DNA of 64,000 bases. Origin: JAIOZK01 sp964468645 (lineage in GTDB: Bacteria > Bacteroidota > Bacteroidia > Bacteroidales > JAIOZK01). Position 1 is the stretch's first letter. The number at the start of each line of letters is the position of its first letter. The DNA is taken from contig CAYXUU010000016.1 of NCBI GenBank assembly GCA_964468645.1, forward strand, positions 1 through 64,000, in the 5' to 3' direction. This document shows, piece after piece, positions 60,443-64,000 of the stretch. The notes under the pieces are model-generated. The model was not told the origin of the DNA. It did not search any database and saw nothing but the letters and a program-made list of their open reading frames with translations. The translations under genes were made by a program, and so were the position numbers.

Positions 60443-62263
60443 ATGAAAAACAACATCCTCTTCACAATAGTATTGATTCTATTATCTTTTGTTTCTAATG
60501 CTGATGATATTACCTGGACAGGTGCTGCGGGAGATAACATCTGGGAAAACCCTGAAAATTGGAACACCAATAGTGTTCCCACAGGAAATGATCATGTTAC
60601 CATTCCTGAAGGCACACCGGATTGTAAAGTAATGGGCGATTTAATGGTTGTCAACACTATAAAAAACTACGGAAATTTGGAAATTACGGGAGGCAGTCCA
60701 CATTTAAACAGTTTTCAGAATTACCACAATCTTGTTCTAACAAGGTTTTCCAGTTATAGTTCTGTCAGTTTCACCAGATCAGAAATGACTTTTGAAAATA
60801 CCGGAAGGATTACCACAAATGGATACTGTGAGTTTATTGTTGAAGGAACAGGTGCAAGTTTTTCAAATTATGGAGAAATTAATGTAAGTCATTTTAATGC
60901 GGATGTTGAAAACTTCGAGAACGGAGGTACTGGAGAATTATACTCCTCCATCGGGCACCTCAGTGACTATTTTGAAATCAATTGTACTGAAAACTTCAGC
61001 AACAATGGTAGAATCGAAGGAAGAACCAGTACGCACCAATATGGTACAAGTGTAAAAATAAATGCAAAAGTTATTGAGAATAATGGAAAAATATTAGGAG
61101 GTAACAATAATATGGGATACACCGGTAAGCGTGCTGGTGATATTGAATTAAACGCAAACAGAATTGAAAACAGTAAATATGGTGAGATCAGAAGTGGAAG
61201 TGGGCAGAATGGTGACTATCATGGAAAAATAAGGATTAATACTCACAGAAACAATAACAAGGGAACAATTGCGGCAGGTAGAAGTTCCGATAAATCTTCT
61301 GCAGACAATACCACTGATGAGATATATTTTAATGATGTCTCCATTGCTGCAGATAGTATAATCATAAAAGGTGATTCAGCAATGATAGAAGGAGATAGCA
61401 TTAATTTTATTTTCAATTACATGAAAGTTAGTGATATCGAAAACCTTGCCAGCATTTATGCCGACCGGATGATCTTTTTTCGAGGTACACAAAATGCAAT
61501 TTTCGATTTTTCACAGAATGTGGGTATGGACATTATTTTTAACAATATCCACGACAGTAGTATTTATATTTATTGCGACAACCTGGTAACACCACCGGAA
61601 GGTCTGAACTGGCCATTTTCTCCCTATCCCATTGTATTTGGATCAGACTTGTCGTATATAAACGCTTATATGTCATCCGACGTAGTTTCTGATAGTGCAG
61701 GCAGCAACGGAAATTTCCGGATCATCCTTCAGAATCAGAGTACGGCATCCAGATCCTTCGATTATTCAGTCACCTCCTCAAAAGGATGGATTATTCCCTC
61801 TAGCGGATCAACACTCTTACTTGAGCCATTTGATTTTGACACCCTGATCATTGAATACAACATTCCTTTAAATGCCGATACAATGATCGATACAATAACA
61901 CAGTTACTTGAGGTGCCTGATGTTTTCAGTACTACATCCTTCTCATACATTCAATCATCTATTGGAACCATCGTTGGAATGTATGAACAGCAAATTCAGG
62001 ACTATGGTCAACTTTACCAGAACTATCCAAATCCATTTAACAGGGAAACCATCATAGGGTTCCATATCGATAAAGAAGCATTTGTTACCATAAAAGTATT
62101 CGACCATACTGGGCGTGAAATTGCAGTGCTTGCTGAAACATATTATTCACCGGGCCGGCATCAGGTAATTTTTCATGCTTCTTGTTTGACTCCTGGAATG
62201 TATATCTATACCATTCAGGTTAATGATATTTATATGGCAAGAAAAATGATGATCATCAGGTAG
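60443..62263 (+). CDS. T9SS-secreted surface protein with C-terminal sorting domain
   Basis: 606 residues from ATG 60443 (an earlier in-frame ATG at 60308 would put 45 odd residues before the signal peptide). Signal peptide 1-20 (ends SNAD), a TWTGAAGDNIWENPENWN segment (about 22-39), then a long Asn/Gly-rich beta-helix-like region of repeated ENxGxI units (about 60-320). The last about 85 residues are a type A sorting domain: YQNYPNPFNRET, VTIKVFDHTGREIAVL, PGMYIYTI and a final RKMMIIR. PorU would remove this domain. Ligand or enzymatic role unknown. A methyltransferase gene follows after 12 bp. Confidence 0.85.
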   Translation: MKNNILFTIVLILLSFVSNADDITWTGAAGDNIWENPENWNTNSVPTGNDHVTIPEGTPDCKVMGDLMVVNTIKNYGNLEITGGSPHLNSFQNYHNLVLTRFSSYSSVSFTRSEMTFENTGRITTNGYCEFIVEGTGASFSNYGEINVSHFNADVENFENGGTGELYSSIGHLSDYFEINCTENFSNNGRIEGRTSTHQYGTSVKINAKVIENNGKILGGNNNMGYTGKRAGDIELNANRIENSKYGEIRSGSGQNGDYHGKIRINTHRNNNKGTIAAGRSSDKSSADNTTDEIYFNDVSIAADSIIIKGDSAMIEGDSINFIFNYMKVSDIENLASIYADRMIFFRGTQNAIFDFSQNVGMDIIFNNIHDSSIYIYCDNLVTPPEGLNWPFSPYPIVFGSDLSYINAYMSSDVVSDSAGSNGNFRIILQNQSTASRSFDYSVTSSKGWIIPSSGSTLLLEPFDFDTLIIEYNIPLNADTMIDTITQLLEVPDVFSTTSFSYIQSSIGTIVGMYEQQIQDYGQLYQNYPNPFNRETIIGFHIDKEAFVTIKVFDHTGREIAVLAETYYSPGRHQVIFHASCLTPGMYIYTIQVNDIYMARKMMIIR

Positions 62264-62275
62264 ATATTTCAGTAC

Positions 62276-63016
62276 ATGGACCCAACAGCATTGCAATACG
62301 ATAAAATGGCATCCATTTATTCCATGTTAATGGATGAAAGTCATACAAGATCAAGTTTCGATATTAAGATGACAAAAATGCTGAACAAGGTCAAACCTGG
62401 ATCCTCCGTCATCGATTGCTCCTGCGGAACCGGTTTTCAGGCTATCTGGCTGGCTCAAAAAGGATACCAGGTAACCGCTGCCGATATTAGTGAAGGGATG
62501 GTAAACGAAGCCAGAAATAATGCTTCGCAGGAAAAAGTTAATATCAAATTTATTACCAGCTCTTATGTTGACATCTGCAACAAAGTGGATCAACAGTTTG
62601 ATTTTGCGATGTGTTATGGTAATTCCTTTGCCCATATAAACAGCCTGGAGATGCTTGACAACACAATGGCTTCCATGCGTAAAATCCTTAAACCGGATTG
62701 TTATTTCATGTTTGACATTCATAACTGGGAAAAGGATATTGACAATCCACTATATGACGGACAGGAAATAGTTATTGAAAAAGACGGCCAGAAGTTTAAG
62801 GTCAGGTATGAGATCGAGATAAACGGTTGGTTAAAGAAAGGGTGTTTTACCACCATTATCAGAAACCTATCTGATAATACAGTGCAGAAATTTGATTCTG
62901 ACTTCTGCCCTGTTCAATACGTAGAAATCAAAAAAGCCATATTATCCAACGGCTTTGTAAATCTCGAAAAGAGATATATAGATAATGACATGGGGTATTA
63001 TGTTTATGCGTGGTAA
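62276..63016 (+). CDS. Class I SAM-dependent methyltransferase
   Basis: 246 residues. Rossmann SAM motif I in SVIDCSCGTGFQAIWLAQKGYQVTAADIS at about 40-68 (VIDCSCGTGF, then the acidic end of strand 2 in AADIS), followed by FDFAMCYGNSFAHI (motif II/III region) at about 105-118. The set-up resembles glycine/sarcosine N-methyltransferases (GSMT) and other small-molecule enzymes. Twelve bp after the T9SS cargo gene, so probably co-transcribed, with no obvious functional link. Substrate unknown. Confidence 0.82.
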   Translation: MDPTALQYDKMASIYSMLMDESHTRSSFDIKMTKMLNKVKPGSSVIDCSCGTGFQAIWLAQKGYQVTAADISEGMVNEARNNASQEKVNIKFITSSYVDICNKVDQQFDFAMCYGNSFAHINSLEMLDNTMASMRKILKPDCYFMFDIHNWEKDIDNPLYDGQEIVIEKDGQKFKVRYEIEINGWLKKGCFTTIIRNLSDNTVQKFDSDFCPVQYVEIKKAILSNGFVNLEKRYIDNDMGYYVYAW

Positions 63017-63031
63017 CAGATTTTTATAATG

Positions 63032-63215
63032 CGACTTCTCCGAAGTCGATGTCTTATCACATTTATTTCGTTGCTATAATAATTTGATCCCTCCGGGATC
63101 TAATACTAGCATGGATAGTCAGCAAAACATACAACCTGCTCACAAATAATTGACCTCTGAGAGGTCATATTATTGTAAAACAATGATGAGATGCTGATAT
63201 AAACGTCTTCAGAGA
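63032..63215. repeat. Array of four small related palindromes
   Basis: Perfect small stem-loops at 63032-63048 (CGACTTC/GAAGTCG), 63086-63100 (GATCCC/GGGATC) and 63151-63167 (TGACCTC/GAGGTCA), each with a 3-base loop, and a decayed one near 63203-63218 (GTCTTCAGAGAAATC). They are about 52-65 bases apart and share a G-pyrimidine-TCxGA-type core, in a 286-bp spacer between convergent genes. Confidence 0.6.
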
Positions 63216-63302
63216 AATCGTATTATCAATAAAAAAATAATGTCAGATCAGTAGACGCTTTACAGGTAAACTCACCAAACTTTAAAAATGGATGGGAGCA
63301 AC

Positions 63303-64000
63303 TTAAAGCAGGAAGTTCTGGTCAAGGTATACCTGAAAACTCTCTTTATACTGCTCACTTACCGGGATATATATATTGCTATCAAAGATGATCCTGTTTC
63401 TTTCAACCTCAGACACCCTTTTCAGGTTTACGATATATGAACGATGAACACGCATGAACAAATCAGGAGGGAGAGTTTCTTCGAGTTTCTTCATACTCAT
63501 CAGTGTCATCTGTGGTTTTTGATTCAGCAGGTGGATCTGAACGTATTCTCCTTTACCTTCAATATACTTAATATCAGATAGATTGATGCGAATGATTTTG
63601 TATCCGGCTTTAATAAACAGGCTTTCCTTATCACTTTTTATATCTGAAGGTTTGATTGCCTGCATATCAAACCATGCCTTTGCCTTATTGGCAGCTTCAA
63701 GAAAATCGCTGTAGCTGATTGGTTTAAGCAGGTAATCAAGAGCATCCACCCTGAATCCTTCTACTGCGTATTTGCTATGTGCTGTAGTGAATATAACTTT
63801 GGGAGGGTCTTTTAACGATTTGACGAAGTCCATCCCGCTGATATCCGGCATATTGATATCCACAAACATCAGATCAACTTCATGTTCATGCAAGAATGTA
63901 ATGGCAGGTACCGCATTTTCAAAATGTGCTATCAGCTCCAGGTATGGTGTTTTCTCAACATAGGAAACGATCTGTTTCAATGCCAGGGGTTCGTCATCGA
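63303..64000 (-). CDS. LytTR-family response regulator (N-terminus beyond window edge)
   Basis: At least 232 residues are visible; the frame continues past the right edge, where IDDEPLALKQIV shows the start of a receiver domain including its acidic pair. Receiver: LMFVDINMPDISGMDFVKSL carries the phospho-Asp, TTAHSKYAVEGF and DYLLKPIS the conserved Thr/Lys. The C-terminal LytTR DNA-binding domain begins at about SLFIKAGYKIIRINLSDIKYIEGKGEYVQIH and ends with MRVHRSYIVNLKRVSEVERNRIIF. A partner LytS-type histidine kinase is probably just beyond the edge. The protein controls transcription by binding paired 9-10 bp sites. Confidence 0.9.
   Translation of the reverse strand, partial: DDEPLALKQIVSYVEKTPYLELIAHFENAVPAITFLHEHEVDLMFVDINMPDISGMDFVKSLKDPPKVIFTTAHSKYAVEGFRVDALDYLLKPISYSDFLEAANKAKAWFDMQAIKPSDIKSDKESLFIKAGYKIIRINLSDIKYIEGKGEYVQIHLLNQKPQMTLMSMKKLEETLPPDLFMRVHRSYIVNLKRVSEVERNRIIFDSNIYIPVSEQYKESFQVYLDQNFLL

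Noticed and set aside
1..64000. Search for tRNA, rRNA, insertion sequences or prophage genes
   Set aside because: No cloverleaf-like sequence with a TTCGA arm, rRNA segment, transposase or phage structural gene was recognised; a covariance-model scan would be decisive for tRNAs and small RNAs.

Overview
The window looks like chromosome of a member of the Bacteroidota, probably an anaerobic or microaerophilic, perhaps marine, relative of the Bacteroidales/Marinilabiliales. The reasons are type IX secretion (T9SS) components (PorV, two PorU-like sortases, a PorP/SprF protein, GldJ), a T9SS cargo protein with a C-terminal sorting domain, a lipidated TamA-like protein (TamL), an NhaD Na+/H+ antiporter, and repeated upstream matches to the Bacteroidota -7 element TAnnTTTG, several with a TTG 16-20 bases further upstream. 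The sequence is AT-rich by eye. I see no rRNA, tRNA, CRISPR array, prophage or insertion sequence.

Layout. 1-9 kb (minus): porU, a second shorter porU-like gene, porV and the start of ispF. 9-14 kb (plus): porP/sprF, gldJ, a terminator, murF and anmK, joining secretion/gliding genes to cell-wall synthesis and recycling. 14.3-16.5 kb (minus): ECF sigma factor, zinc-finger anti-sigma, and two CnrX/CpxP/Spy-like periplasmic proteins, a probable metal or envelope stress module. 16.8-18.3 kb: nhaD. 18.7-20.8 kb: exbB-exbD-tonB. 20.9-23 kb: a protein with integrase-type W-rich repeats plus a Cys cluster, then folC.

23.1-32.2 kb is the most distinctive part. A ThiS/MoaD-like sulfur carrier and its ThiF-like activator are divergent from a tungsten-type aldehyde:ferredoxin oxidoreductase (AOR). 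A nickel superoxide dismutase with a Sec signal peptide faces the AOR gene. A tight five-gene operon follows: ModE-like regulator, a stand-alone TiaS-kinase-like DDTD protein, an ECF S-component-like membrane protein, a lipoprotein and a TonB-dependent receptor. I read this as a candidate metal (tungstate/molybdate) uptake, sensing and use island; only the individual families are secure, the joint role is inference.

32-47 kb holds a DUF1761 protein, two PAS histidine kinases, a formyltransferase-like enzyme, an exported bleomycin-hydrolase-like peptidase, a RecD-like helicase next to tamL, a small unknown protein, and a membrane TPR-HTH regulator followed by an ECF sigma gene. 47.9-60.2 kb is a sugar salvage locus: SSS symporter, sugar nucleotidyltransferase and NahK-like kinase on plus, facing a minus operon of GH63-like glucosidase, an APH kinase-M23-class III aminotransferase fusion and a GH2 beta-galactosidase. 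60.4-64 kb has a T9SS cargo protein, a methyltransferase, an array of small palindromes and a truncated LytTR response regulator.

Many spacers hold imperfect palindromes of different sequence families, apparently dispersed intergenic repeats, some of which probably double as terminators.
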